Assembly: GCF_030581005.1 (NCBI RefSeq)
Contig: NZ_JAUQSX010000015.1
Coordinates: 86,634 to 150,633, forward strand
Direction of reading: 5' to 3'
Length of the DNA stretch: 64,000 nt
Source of the DNA: Hymenobacter mellowenesis
GTDB taxonomy: Bacteria; Bacteroidota; Bacteroidia; Cytophagales; Hymenobacteraceae
The position numbers and the translations under genes are program-made. This document shows, one piece after another, positions 9,101 to 17,038 of the stretch (the first letter of the stretch is position 1; every line of letters starts with the position of its first letter). Under the pieces are notes generated by a model. That model worked only from the letters and a program-made list of their open reading frames with translations. It did not search any database and was not told the DNA's origin.

Positions 9101-9535
9101 ATGTCCGCCACCGCCTACCGTATCACCGACCTGCGCGACCTCGACGCCGCCTTCACCATCCGCGAGAAAGTATTCGTGGAAGGCCAGGGCGTGCCGGCCA
9201 CCCTTGAAAACGACGTGCACGACCGCACCGATGCCCGCCACTACCTGGCCCGTGCGGCCGATGGCATGCCCGCCGGCGCCGCCCGCTGGCGCGAAACCGA
9301 AAACGGCGTGAAGCTGGAGCGCTTCGCCGTGCTGGAAGGTTTTCGCAACCAGGAAATTGGGGCGGCGCTCCTCCACGCCGTGCTGGCCGACGTGCAGGCC
9401 GAGCTGCCGGATGCGCCGGTGTATTTAAATGCCCAGATTCGGGCCGTGCCTTTCTACGCCCGTCACGGCTTCAAAACGGAAGGGGAAATGTTTGAGGAAG
9501 CCAATATCCAGCACTATAAGATGGTGCTGGAATAG
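9101..9535 (+). CDS. GNAT family N-acetyltransferase (ElaA/YjcF-like)
   Basis: A 144-residue acetyltransferase with a single GNAT fold. Visible features are REKVFVEGQGVPATLEND near the N-terminus (typical of the ElaA/YjcF branch), the strand VKLERFAVLEGFRNQEIGAALL carrying the acetyl-CoA pyrophosphate loop in the form R-N-Q-E-I-G, and the C-terminal LNAQIRAVPFYARHGF block. The acceptor is unknown; this branch is often annotated simply as GNAT. It follows the REP-like hairpin and precedes comEC without a shared operon signature. Confidence 0.85.
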   Translation: MSATAYRITDLRDLDAAFTIREKVFVEGQGVPATLENDVHDRTDARHYLARAADGMPAGAARWRETENGVKLERFAVLEGFRNQEIGAALLHAVLADVQAELPDAPVYLNAQIRAVPFYARHGFKTEGEMFEEANIQHYKMVLE

Positions 9536-9633
9536 GCCAGCAGCTTACGGTGTAGCGCGGAGGAGGTAATTACGCGGATTTGTGACCAAACCGCTACATT
9601 GCCAGCTCAATATACTCTCCGCCTCTGCCGCAA

Positions 9634-11901
9634 ATGATTACCTGGGCTACCTTTCCGTTCGTTCGCTACACGCCCGCGCTGATTGGCGGAATTGTAGCCT
9701 ACTTGTATCTGGGCGAAACCTGGCCGGAAATGTGGCCCGTGGCCGTGGGGCTGGCAGTGGTGGCCATTATATTCATTACCTGGGCTATTCGTCAGCGGAA
9801 ACCGGCTGCGAGCGACGCGGCCGGCATCGTGGCATTGGTTGCTGTGGTGGTGTTTGGGGCGGCGCTCACCCAGCGCGCCACCGAAAGCCGGCGGGCCGAC
9901 CATCTTTTTCGCTTTGCCGATAAAATTGATTGCTATCAGGCGGTGGTGGACGAGGCCACTGTCGTGCGCAAGGCCACTTTTGCCACCACGCTGCGGGTAC
10001 AATCGGTGCGCGTGAGCGGGCGCTGGCAGCGGTCCACGGGCGGCGTGCGGGTGTCGCTGCCGCGGGTGGCGGGCATCGCTCAACCGCGCTACGGCGAGGT
10101 CTGGCTCATCCGCGGGCACCCCGACCCCAGCAAGCCGCCGCTCAACCCCGGCGAGTTTGATTACCGCCAGTACCTGGCTTATCGGCAAGTGTACCACCAG
10201 CAGTACATCCACCCCGACCAGTATAAAGTGTTGCGCTCCGACCCGCCGAATATTCTGGTGGCGCTGAGTATGAATTTTGCGGAACAGCTCGACGGCGTTT
10301 TTCGCCAATACATCAAGGCTAAGCGCGAGTACGCCATTGCCTCGGCGCTGGTGCTGGGCATCAAGGACGACGTGGATGCCGACACCAAACAGGCCTACAG
10401 CAGCACGGGCACCTCACACATTATGGCCGTGAGCGGCTTACAGGTGGGCCTATTGTATCTGGCGCTGACCTGGTTGCTGCAGAAGCTTTTCGGGCGGCTG
10501 CCGGGGTTCCGGTTGTGGTCGGCGCTGCTGGGGCTGACGGTTATCTGGGGCTATGCTTTTATCACGGGCTTGTCGGCGTCGGTGCTGCGGGCCACGGTGA
10601 TGTTTACGTTTCTCATCATCGGCCGGGCCTGGGGGCGGCAAAGCTCTATCTTCAACACGCTGGCCGTGGCGGCGTTTTTCCTGCTACTCTGGAACCCGTT
10701 TCTGGTGGCCGACGTGGGTTTTCAGCTCTCATTTCTGGCGGTGCTGAGCATCGTGTATATCCAGCCGCGCATTGCCCGCTGGCTGGATGTGAAAGAGTAT
10801 TTCTATGCCCGGCAACGGGCCTGGCAGTCGAAGGCCGGAAACTGGCTTTGGCGGACAATTGGCTGGTTCCTAGACAAGGTGTGGCAGGCCGTGGCGCTCT
10901 CCTTGGCGGCGCAGGTAGCCACGTTTGGTCTGGGGCTTTATTATTTCCACCAGTTCCCGTTCAGCTTTTTGTTCTCAAATCTGGTGGCCGTGCCCATTTC
11001 GAGCGCGGCTGTTTACGTGGGCCTGGCGCTGTTACTGGTGAAAGGCCTGGTGGCGTGGCCAGGTATTTGGTTTCCATCGGTTTCAGCTGCATTGGATTGG
11101 GCTCCCCAAGGCGTTGCCTGGGTTTTCGAAAAAATGGTCTGGCTATTCAACGAATACATTTTCCTTATTAGCCGCTACTTTTCCGGCTGGGTCGTGCGAG
11201 AAATCCACGTTTCGGCCCTGCAAACGGTGCTGATATTTGGCCTCATCGGCACCTTTCTGGCTTGGCTCAATACCCGGCAACTGGGCTGGCTGCGTGGCAT
11301 GGCCCTGCTGCTGCTGTGTTACGCCGGCAGCCGCGTAGCCGAGGCGCGCGCCGTGGCGCCCACTGAAGAATTCATCGTGTACAGCATCCCGCGCCGCTCG
11401 GCGGTGGGTTTCTGGCAGGGCGCGAGTGCCGAGTTCGTTACCCCCGATTCGGTGGCGCTCAACGAAACCGAGCGCACCTACCGCCTCCTGCCCGGCATCA
11501 TCCGCAAGGCGGCCCGGCGCACGCACTACAGCGTGGGCTGGCGCGGCACCACCGTGCCGGTGCAGCGCCTGACCGATGCTGACAGCACGGCTGAAAATTC
11601 GTTTTTTCGTTCAGGACCGGTAGTGCTGGCGCAGTGGCGCGGCCTGCGCGTAGGCTTCGTGTCAGGTCGCATTCCTTCGGCTACGCAGCAGGTGCCAGTT
11701 GATGTGTTAGTACTGCGCCGCAATGCCCACGTGAAACCCGAAACGCTGGCGGCTGTATTTGGCATCAAGGCGAAGGTCGTGTTCGATTCAAGTTGCAAAA
11801 TCTGGTACGTGGCGCGACAGGATTCCAGCCTGCGCGCCCACGGCTTCCGCACCTGGGACGTGACGGCTCAGGGCGCCTTTCGGATAGCGCCGCCGCTGTA
11901 G
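9634..11901 (+). CDS. comEC: ComEC/Rec2 family competence protein
   Basis: A 755-residue polytopic inner-membrane protein of the ComEC/Rec2 family, the channel that carries single-stranded DNA into the cytoplasm during natural transformation. N-terminal membrane segments are followed by a soluble OB-like region (DUF4131, about 120-190) and then the ComEC core with the family hallmark TGTSHIMAVSGLQVGLLYLAL near residue 257. Further hydrophobic helices run to about residue 560. The last ~190 residues are soluble but show no HxHxDH metallo-beta-lactamase motif, as is common in Bacteroidota members. dprA at 28016 adds to the case for competence. A hairpin at 12021 may terminate it. Confidence 0.9.
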   Translation: MITWATFPFVRYTPALIGGIVAYLYLGETWPEMWPVAVGLAVVAIIFITWAIRQRKPAASDAAGIVALVAVVVFGAALTQRATESRRADHLFRFADKIDCYQAVVDEATVVRKATFATTLRVQSVRVSGRWQRSTGGVRVSLPRVAGIAQPRYGEVWLIRGHPDPSKPPLNPGEFDYRQYLAYRQVYHQQYIHPDQYKVLRSDPPNILVALSMNFAEQLDGVFRQYIKAKREYAIASALVLGIKDDVDADTKQAYSSTGTSHIMAVSGLQVGLLYLALTWLLQKLFGRLPGFRLWSALLGLTVIWGYAFITGLSASVLRATVMFTFLIIGRAWGRQSSIFNTLAVAAFFLLLWNPFLVADVGFQLSFLAVLSIVYIQPRIARWLDVKEYFYARQRAWQSKAGNWLWRTIGWFLDKVWQAVALSLAAQVATFGLGLYYFHQFPFSFLFSNLVAVPISSAAVYVGLALLLVKGLVAWPGIWFPSVSAALDWAPQGVAWVFEKMVWLFNEYIFLISRYFSGWVVREIHVSALQTVLIFGLIGTFLAWLNTRQLGWLRGMALLLLCYAGSRVAEARAVAPTEEFIVYSIPRRSAVGFWQGASAEFVTPDSVALNETERTYRLLPGIIRKAARRTHYSVGWRGTTVPVQRLTDADSTAENSFFRSGPVVLAQWRGLRVGFVSGRIPSATQQVPVDVLVLRRNAHVKPETLAAVFGIKAKVVFDSSCKIWYVARQDSSLRAHGFRTWDVTAQGAFRIAPPL

Positions 11902-12020
11902 AGGTGCGTCCAAGCGGTATTCAACCCCTACTCAGGCAACCTCCCGCCGATGCGGCCCGAGTTGCCGATGGAGCGATGTATAGCCTAATAGCCAAGCTAT
12001 TTGGGCGGCATGGATGCCGG

Positions 12021-12056
12021 CTTGGTCGAGCACATCCGACCAAGTGTCGCTTTTTT
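12021..12056 (+). terminator. Hairpin plus T-run after comEC
   Basis: CTTGGTCG (12021-12028) pairs perfectly with CGACCAAG (12037-12044), and six T residues begin at 12051. It lies 120 bases past the comEC stop and upstream of the crotonase gene. The distance between stem and T-run is a little long, so this is moderate. Confidence 0.5.
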
Positions 12057-12141
12057 CCGTTTATTGCCTAGCCGGATGCCACCATTCCACCCCGATTGGC
12101 GTCTTGGTTACAACCATCCGTCCGCGCCGACCCCGCTCCTC

Positions 12142-12948
12142 ATGGAAAACCTGCTCACGCCCGAACTCGAAGCCCTTCGCTACATCCGCTACGAAGCCCA
12201 GGACCGCATCGGCTACATCACCCTCAACCGTCCCGACAAGCGCAACGCGCTGAACGCCGATGTGGTAACGGAACTCAAGCAGGCTTTCGAGTTTGCTGAA
12301 AACGATGAGCATGTGAAAGTTGTCGTATTGCGTGCGGCCGGCGACGTGTTCTGCGCCGGCGCCGATTTGGCATACATCCAGGACCTGCAGGGCTTTGGCT
12401 ACACCGACAATCTGGAAGACTCGACGCACCTGATGCAGCTATTCCACCAGATTTATACCCTCAAAAAAGTGGTTATTGGCCAGGTGCAGGGGCACGCGCT
12501 GGCCGGCGGCTGCGGCCTAGCCGCCATCTGCGACATGACGTTTGCCGTCCCCGAGGCCAAGTTTGGCTACACGGAGGTCAAAATCGGCTTCCTTCCAGCC
12601 ATAGTGAGCGTGTTTCTGGTGCGCAAAATAGGGGAGGCGCGCACCAAGCAATTGCTGCTCAGCGGCGACCCCGTTTCGGCCCAAACGGTGCTCGACATGG
12701 GCCTTATCACCTTCATGGTCCCCAAAGAAGAATTGGCCGAAACCGTCCGCATTTACGCCCAGCGCCTGTGCCGCGAAAATTCGGCCCAGAGCATGGAGGT
12801 GACCAAGGAAATGCTGGCCCGCCTGCCCGAGATGGACCTCGAGGAAGGCCTGCGCTACGCCGCCCAGCGCAACGCCGAAGCCCGCGGCTCCGACGACTGC
12901 CGCCGCGGCATTGCCGCCTTCCTGAGCAAGGAAAAGATTGGCTGGTAA
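12142..12948 (+). CDS. Enoyl-CoA hydratase/isomerase (crotonase) family protein
   Basis: A 268-residue crotonase-fold enzyme acting on acyl-CoA esters. The ATG at 12142 gives the usual N-terminus (RIGYITLNRPDKRNALN near residue 21); the open frame upstream has no family similarity. The oxyanion-hole segments VFCAGADLAYI and GHALAGGCGLAAICD are present. The first catalytic Glu of classical hydratases (GG.EL) is replaced by Gly (GGCGL), while the second Glu is kept in FGYTEVKIGFLP, a pattern also seen in isomerases and in a branch of methylglutaconyl-CoA hydratase-like proteins. A role in fatty acid or leucine breakdown is likely, but the precise reaction is open. Confidence 0.88.
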   Translation: MENLLTPELEALRYIRYEAQDRIGYITLNRPDKRNALNADVVTELKQAFEFAENDEHVKVVVLRAAGDVFCAGADLAYIQDLQGFGYTDNLEDSTHLMQLFHQIYTLKKVVIGQVQGHALAGGCGLAAICDMTFAVPEAKFGYTEVKIGFLPAIVSVFLVRKIGEARTKQLLLSGDPVSAQTVLDMGLITFMVPKEELAETVRIYAQRLCRENSAQSMEVTKEMLARLPEMDLEEGLRYAAQRNAEARGSDDCRRGIAAFLSKEKIGW

Positions 12949-12984
12949 GTCAGAATTCATTTATTCGTAGCCCTAAACCTAAAT

Positions 12985-13028
12985 AACGCCGCTTCGTTCA
13001 CGGAATTAATCCGGCGCGAAGCGGCGTT
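12985..13028 (+). terminator. Hairpin after the crotonase gene
   Basis: AACGCCGCTTCG (12985-12996) and CGAAGCGGCGTT (13017-13028) are perfectly complementary 12-base arms, 36 bases past the crotonase stop and 48 bases before crtZ. The T-run is only three bases, so termination strength is uncertain. Confidence 0.55.
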
Positions 13029-13075
13029 TCGGCGTCATTTCCAAACAACCCCTTTCCCGTTCGGGTTACTTCCGC

Positions 13076-13603
13076 ATGACAGCACTGGCCGCCATTGGCA
13101 TCACCCTCGCCACCTTCGGATTCATGGAATTCTGGGCGTGGTTCATGCACAAGTTTGTGCAGCACGGGCCGCTGTGGTTTTTGCACCGCTCGCACCACGT
13201 ACGGCACCCGCACCCGGTGGAGCGCAACGACTTGTTTTTCCTGATTTACGGCGCTATTTCGGCTTTGCTTTTCATTACCGGCGATAATGGTGGGCGTTGG
13301 TGGTTTTGGGTGGGTGTGGGCATTGCGGCCTATGGCACGGTTTATTTTTTCGTGCACGATGTGCTGATTCACGGCCGGCTGCGCTTCTGGAAAAAGTCAG
13401 ACAATATCTACCTCCGGGCACTCAACATGGCCCACAAAACCCACCACAAAACCATCGGCCGCGACGGCTCGGCCGAATTCGGCCTGCTGTGGGTATCGCC
13501 AAAATACCTGGAGCTGGCCCGGAAGCAGGCCCAGAATCGAGCCGGTAAAAGTCAAAACAAGGTAGGTCATGCTGAACGCAGTGAAGCATCTTTACCTCAG
13601 TAG
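13076..13603 (+). CDS. crtZ: Beta-carotene 3-hydroxylase (CrtZ type)
   Basis: A membrane di-iron hydroxylase of the sterol desaturase/CrtZ family that adds 3-OH groups to carotenoid beta-ionone rings. All four His motifs of CrtZ are present: HKFVQH (HX4H), HRSHH (HX2HH), HDVLIH (HX4H) and HKTHH (HX2HH), with hydrophobic helices between. The ATG at 13076 starts directly with the first helix. The C-terminus is odd: after about residue 160 it reads KSQNKVGHAERSEASLPQ, and the last 13 residues are translated from the left arm of a REP-like palindrome that supplies the stop codon. The gene opens the carotenoid island and lies just upstream of the CarH-like regulator. Confidence 0.92.
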   Translation: MTALAAIGITLATFGFMEFWAWFMHKFVQHGPLWFLHRSHHVRHPHPVERNDLFFLIYGAISALLFITGDNGGRWWFWVGVGIAAYGTVYFFVHDVLIHGRLRFWKKSDNIYLRALNMAHKTHHKTIGRDGSAEFGLLWVSPKYLELARKQAQNRAGKSQNKVGHAERSEASLPQ

Positions 13604-13663
13604 TAAACTCTTAAAATTGGATTAGTTGCGCGGTAAAGATGCTTCGGCTTCGCTCAGCATGAC
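13566..13663. repeat. REP-like palindrome, copy 3, overlapping the crtZ 3' end
   Basis: The arms 13566-13596 and 13632-13663 pair with a few mismatches and one bulge. The right arm reads back as GTCATGCTGAGCGAAGCCGA, close to copies 1 and 4. The left arm lies inside the crtZ reading frame, which stops at 13601-13603 within the loop. Confidence 0.87.
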
Positions 13664-13691
13664 GTTCTTCTACTCACCCCAACCAACCCCA

Positions 13692-14591
13692 ATGGGCCAC
13701 TTCTCCATCAGCGACTTAGAGCAGCTTTCGGGCGTTAAGGCGCACACCATTCGGATGTGGGAGCAGCGCTACGGCCTGCTGCGGCCCGTGCGCACGGCCA
13801 CCAACATCCGCACCTATTGCGAGAGTGACCTGCGCCGCCTGCTGAACGTGACCACGCTGTGCAGCCGGGGCCAGCGCATCTCGCAGGTGGCCCGCCTGAG
13901 CGATGCCGAAATTCAAGCCGCCGTGCTGGCCTGTTGCAACGACGTGCACGACTACCACCAGCAGGTAAACGCCCTGCTAGCCGCCATGCTCGGCTTCGAC
14001 GAGCAGCGCCTGAACTACTTGCTGAATGAGGCCAGCGCCCGACTGGGCTTCGAGAAAATGATGTTGTTTGTGGCCTATCCGCTGCTGCAGCGCATTGGGC
14101 TGATGTGGCTGGCGGGCACCGTCAATCCGGCGCAGGAACACCTGCTGGCCCATTTGCTGCGCCAGAAAATGTTGGCCGCCACCGATTCTTTGCCCTGTGT
14201 GCCCGCCACGGCCCGGCGCTGGGTGCTGTTTCTGCCGGCCAATGAGCTGCACGAGCTGGCGCTGCTATTTATGAACTACGTGTTGCGGGCCCGCGGCCAG
14301 CACACCCTGTATCTGGGTCAGAATATGCCAGTGGAGGAATTGACGGCCGTGTGCGAAACCTACCAGCCCGATGCCTTGGCCACGGTGCTCACCACCCAGC
14401 CGGAGCGCAGCCGGGTAGGCGAGTTTGCGCACGCCCTTTCGGCCTGTTGCCCCGATAAATTGGTGGTGCTCTACGGGCCGCTGGCCCGGCAGGAAGGGCT
14501 GGTGTTGCCCAAAAACTGCGTTTCGCCGGAGTTGATGACGGACTTTCTGGCCTTGGTAGCCGAAAGTGCCACCGAGCCAGTGGCCGCTTAG
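13692..14591 (+). CDS. CarH/LitR-like MerR regulator with cobalamin-binding domain
   Basis: A 299-residue light-sensor type transcription factor. Residues 1-72 form a MerR winged helix (FSISDLEQLSGVKAHTIRMWEQRYGLL). Residues 80-165 match the helical cap of B12-binding proteins and contain W139 followed nine residues later by Glu149-His150, the Wx9EH motif that contacts the adenosyl group in CarH. The Rossmann-like domain then has ELHELA, in which His187 is the expected lower cobalt ligand; the canonical D-x-H-x-x-G is changed to E-x-H-x-x-A. Known CarH/LitR proteins bind DNA with adenosylcobalamin in the dark and release it in light, controlling carotenoid genes. The ATG at 13692 is preferred because the upstream frame is REP-like sequence. 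The ECF sigma gene follows 232 bases on. Confidence 0.9.
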   Translation: MGHFSISDLEQLSGVKAHTIRMWEQRYGLLRPVRTATNIRTYCESDLRRLLNVTTLCSRGQRISQVARLSDAEIQAAVLACCNDVHDYHQQVNALLAAMLGFDEQRLNYLLNEASARLGFEKMMLFVAYPLLQRIGLMWLAGTVNPAQEHLLAHLLRQKMLAATDSLPCVPATARRWVLFLPANELHELALLFMNYVLRARGQHTLYLGQNMPVEELTAVCETYQPDALATVLTTQPERSRVGEFAHALSACCPDKLVVLYGPLARQEGLVLPKNCVSPELMTDFLALVAESATEPVAA

Positions 14592-14784
14592 CCCACCAAC
14601 CCAAACCGTCGGGCGACAATGGCTCGTACTTGGTCGGCAAGCTTCATTATTTGATAATGGGCAAAGGCGGAACAAGAGCCCGGCAAATCCTTGGCCGGGT
14701 GTACCTTGCCGCGCCGGCTTAAAAGAAGTAGGCGTGCCGAGCGAAATAGTTTGGCCGGGGCTAGCTGAATTTGCGGCGGGCTCG

Positions 14785-14801
14785 TATATTTGTTTAACAA
14801 A
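14785..14801 (+). promoter_or_regulatory. Promoter -7 box overlapping a palindrome upstream of the ECF sigma gene
   Basis: TATATTTG (14785-14792) is an exact TAnnTTTG -7 box, 31 bases before the ECF start. The 13-base palindrome TTTGTTTAACAAA (14789-14801) overlaps it, a good position for a repressor. By location the CarH-like regulator is the candidate ligand. A -33 TTTG at the usual distance is not obvious. The rest of the 232-base gap shows nothing more. Confidence 0.5.
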
Positions 14802-14823
14802 CGGTCACGAAAAGCTAAACAGC

Positions 14824-15369
14824 ATGAACTCGCTCGAATTCACCTCGCAAGTGCAGAAAATTTCGCTGACGCTCCGGCCCGCCGCCATGAATTTGACGCG
14901 AGACGCTGACGACGCCAAGGATTTAGTGCAGGAAACCCTCCTCAAGGCCCTGCTCAACAAGGACAAGTTTAAGGCCGGTACCAACCTGAAGGCGTGGTTG
15001 TATACCATCATGCGCAACACCTTCATCAACAACTACAACAAGATTACCAAGCGCAGCTCCAACATTGACAGCACGGAGTATTTCCAGTATTTCAACACCG
15101 ACCAGAACTACATCACCCACAACGGCGCCACGTCCGATTTCGTGGTGCGCGACATCAACGAGGCCATTTCCAGCCTCGGCACCGACTACCGCACGCCGTT
15201 CATGATGTACTACATCGGCTACAAGTACATGGAAATTGCCGAGAAGCTGCAAATTCCCATTGGCACCGTAAAAAACCGCATTCACATCGCCCGCAAGGAC
15301 CTGAAAGCGGCCCTGCAAGTGTACGCGCCGGTAGGAGCCAGCGCCGGCGGCGACGTGGTGGAGGAGTAG
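14824..15369 (+). CDS. ECF-type RNA polymerase sigma factor
   Basis: A 181-residue group 4 sigma factor. Region 2 shows DADDAKDLVQETLLKAL and the AWLYTIMRNTFINNYNK segment that contacts the -10 element, and region 4 is at the C-terminus (YRTPFMMYYIGYKYMEIAEKL.IPIGTVKNRIHIARKDL). ATG 14824 gives the normal start; longer readings have no sigma similarity. No anti-sigma gene is adjacent. It lies directly downstream of the CarH-like regulator and within the carotenoid island, an arrangement like light-induced carotenogenesis loci where the sigma factor drives crt genes. A terminator hairpin follows. Confidence 0.92.
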   Translation: MNSLEFTSQVQKISLTLRPAAMNLTRDADDAKDLVQETLLKALLNKDKFKAGTNLKAWLYTIMRNTFINNYNKITKRSSNIDSTEYFQYFNTDQNYITHNGATSDFVVRDINEAISSLGTDYRTPFMMYYIGYKYMEIAEKLQIPIGTVKNRIHIARKDLKAALQVYAPVGASAGGDVVEE

Positions 15370-15388
15370 GTTTCTAAGGTTAGAAATT

Positions 15389-15428
15389 GAACGCCCGTCG
15401 TTTCCAAGTCTGGAAGCGGCGGGCGTTC
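15389..15428 (+). terminator. Hairpin after the ECF sigma gene
   Basis: GAACGCCCGTCG and CGGCGGGCGTTC pair over about 12 bases with one G-T around a central loop, followed by a short T-run (CTTTTG). It lies 20 bases past the sigma factor stop. Confidence 0.7.
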
Positions 15429-15435
15429 GGCTTTT

Positions 15436-15507
15436 GTAGCGTGGACTCTGCGAGTCCGCGCATGCTAGGAACCGCGCCCATGCGCGGACTCGCAGAGTCC
15501 ACGCTAC
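15436..15507. repeat. Perfect 29-base inverted repeat between convergent genes
   Basis: Arms 15436-15464 and 15479-15507 are identical reverse complements beginning GTAGCGTGGACTCTGCGAGT, around a 14-base loop. It belongs to a different sequence family from the GTCATGCTGAGCG palindromes but has the same architecture and intergenic placing. It ends 4 bases before the stop of the minus-strand gene. Confidence 0.88.
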
Positions 15508-15511
15508 GGTT

Positions 15512-17035
15512 CTACGCCGCTTGAATGTACCGGCGCTTTATGCGAATGTCCTCGTCCGCAAACGGCCCGGTTTTGTAGGCAAAGAACTCCACCTGCGGTT
15601 TTTGGCCTTCGGGCACCATGCGCCACGACTCGCGGAAATCCTGGTTGATGCGGCGCAACTCCTCGAAGAACAAATCATTCAGCGCGGCGTCGTTGCGGAT
15701 GCGCAGGGGCTGGCGCTCGGCCAGCTCGAAGCAGATGCGGAGCTGCTTGTCGGCCTGCGGGCCTTCGCTGGTGAAGAGCGTGAACGAGGCCACCCGCTCG
15801 GCCAACTCGGGCACGCCGAGGAGGGCTTCCTGCACATCGGGCGGCGAAACTTTACAACCGAAGTAGGCCACGGTCATGTCGGCGCGGCCGTAGTGTAGCA
15901 GAATGGGCAGGTCGGAGTAGGAGAGGGCGAAATCCTCGGGGCGCAGGCCGCAGCTGCGAAGCAGGCGCTTCAGTTCTGGAAAGCGGATGATTTGGGCGCG
16001 GTCGTGCAGGTTGTAGCGAATTTTGGGCGACAGGTAGTTGGGCCGGCAAAGCGTGACCAGCAACTCGCCGGCGCGGGTGGTCTCGAGGTGGAAGTCGGCG
16101 GGGTTGAACTGAAACACCACCGGCACCGCGCCGGGAAAATGAAGCAGCTTGGCGCGCAGCGCCGGGCTGGCCAGCAACGCCTTGCGCAGGCCAATGGTGA
16201 AATCATTCTCGGCCGCAATGTTCAGCTCCAAATCCGACGCGCCCAGCGAGCCATACACCCGGCGGATGCCCTTGGCCAGCAGGTAGTCGCGCATCAGCTC
16301 GCTGATGCCCTCGCCGCCATAAATCATGCTCACGTCGTACGCGGCCCAGTCGATGCCGGCCGTATCGACCAGCAGCTTGAGAAACGGCGGGTAGCCAAGG
16401 ACGAGGTAGCGGTGGCCGGGGCCAAAAAAACGGAGCGTATTGGCGATTTTGGGCACGTCGGGACCGGTCGATTTTAGCATGGAAATGTCGGTGAGGCCCA
16501 TGGTGATGTTGATGCCCGTGGCCCAAGGGCCCATGGCAAACGCATTTAGAATGAAGTGCGGGCCCTCACCAATGAGGCGGGTGAGGCCAAATTCGAGCAT
16601 GCGCTTATTGGCCTGCCGCTCGGCGTGGCCGCGCACCCAGTTGGTGGGCACGCCGCTGCTGCCCGACGACTCGTCCACAATCACGCCGTGGCTCGGTACG
16701 CGCCCGCCCCGGCAGCGCGCCCCGATGTCGAAGCGCTTCACGTAGTTTTCCTTGTCCATCACCGGCACGCGGCCCAAATCGGGCACCACCAGGCTGCGGA
16801 ACCGCATGCGGCCAAACGGGTGCTCGGCCAGAAACTGCCGGTAGGCCGGGGTGCGGCGGCGCGCTTCCTCAAACACGGCCAGTGCCTTCAGCTTGCCCAG
16901 ATTCCAGCGCAGGCGCTCCATGTGGGGCAGAAACAGTAGCAGCATGGTGCCGTTGTGCAGCTCCAGCAGGTGGCGCCAGCCTTCCAGCACTTGCACCAGG
17001 GCGACCAGGAAATAGGTTCTCAGGTTGGTTTTCAT
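15512..17035 (-). CDS. Adenylate-forming enzyme, phenylacetate-CoA ligase (PaaK/CapK)-like
   Basis: A 507-residue member of the ANL superfamily nearest to PaaK/CapK-type proteins. The ATP-binding signature appears as DESSGSSGVPTNW (about 122-134), the adenine-binding region as YGGEGIS, and the YGSLGASD motif near residue 267 matches the Y-G-x-x-E block. A C-terminal half with HYGRADMTVAYFG.KVSPPDVQEAL corresponds to the mobile domain region. Such proteins activate carboxylic acids with ATP, sometimes for transfer to CoA, a carrier or an alcohol. Its start is 3 bases after the stop of the nitroreductase gene upstream, so the two form an operon. It interrupts the carotenoid island in the opposite direction. 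The substrate is unknown. Confidence 0.75.
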   Translation of the reverse strand: MKTNLRTYFLVALVQVLEGWRHLLELHNGTMLLLFLPHMERLRWNLGKLKALAVFEEARRRTPAYRQFLAEHPFGRMRFRSLVVPDLGRVPVMDKENYVKRFDIGARCRGGRVPSHGVIVDESSGSSGVPTNWVRGHAERQANKRMLEFGLTRLIGEGPHFILNAFAMGPWATGINITMGLTDISMLKSTGPDVPKIANTLRFFGPGHRYLVLGYPPFLKLLVDTAGIDWAAYDVSMIYGGEGISELMRDYLLAKGIRRVYGSLGASDLELNIAAENDFTIGLRKALLASPALRAKLLHFPGAVPVVFQFNPADFHLETTRAGELLVTLCRPNYLSPKIRYNLHDRAQIIRFPELKRLLRSCGLRPEDFALSYSDLPILLHYGRADMTVAYFGCKVSPPDVQEALLGVPELAERVASFTLFTSEGPQADKQLRICFELAERQPLRIRNDAALNDLFFEELRRINQDFRESWRMVPEGQKPQVEFFAYKTGPFADEDIRIKRRYIQAA

Positions 17036-17038
17036 GAT

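Noticed and set aside
14592..14823. Possible cobalamin riboswitch upstream of the ECF gene
   Set aside because: I saw no B12-box-like conserved segment; only a small GC hairpin and the promoter with palindrome.
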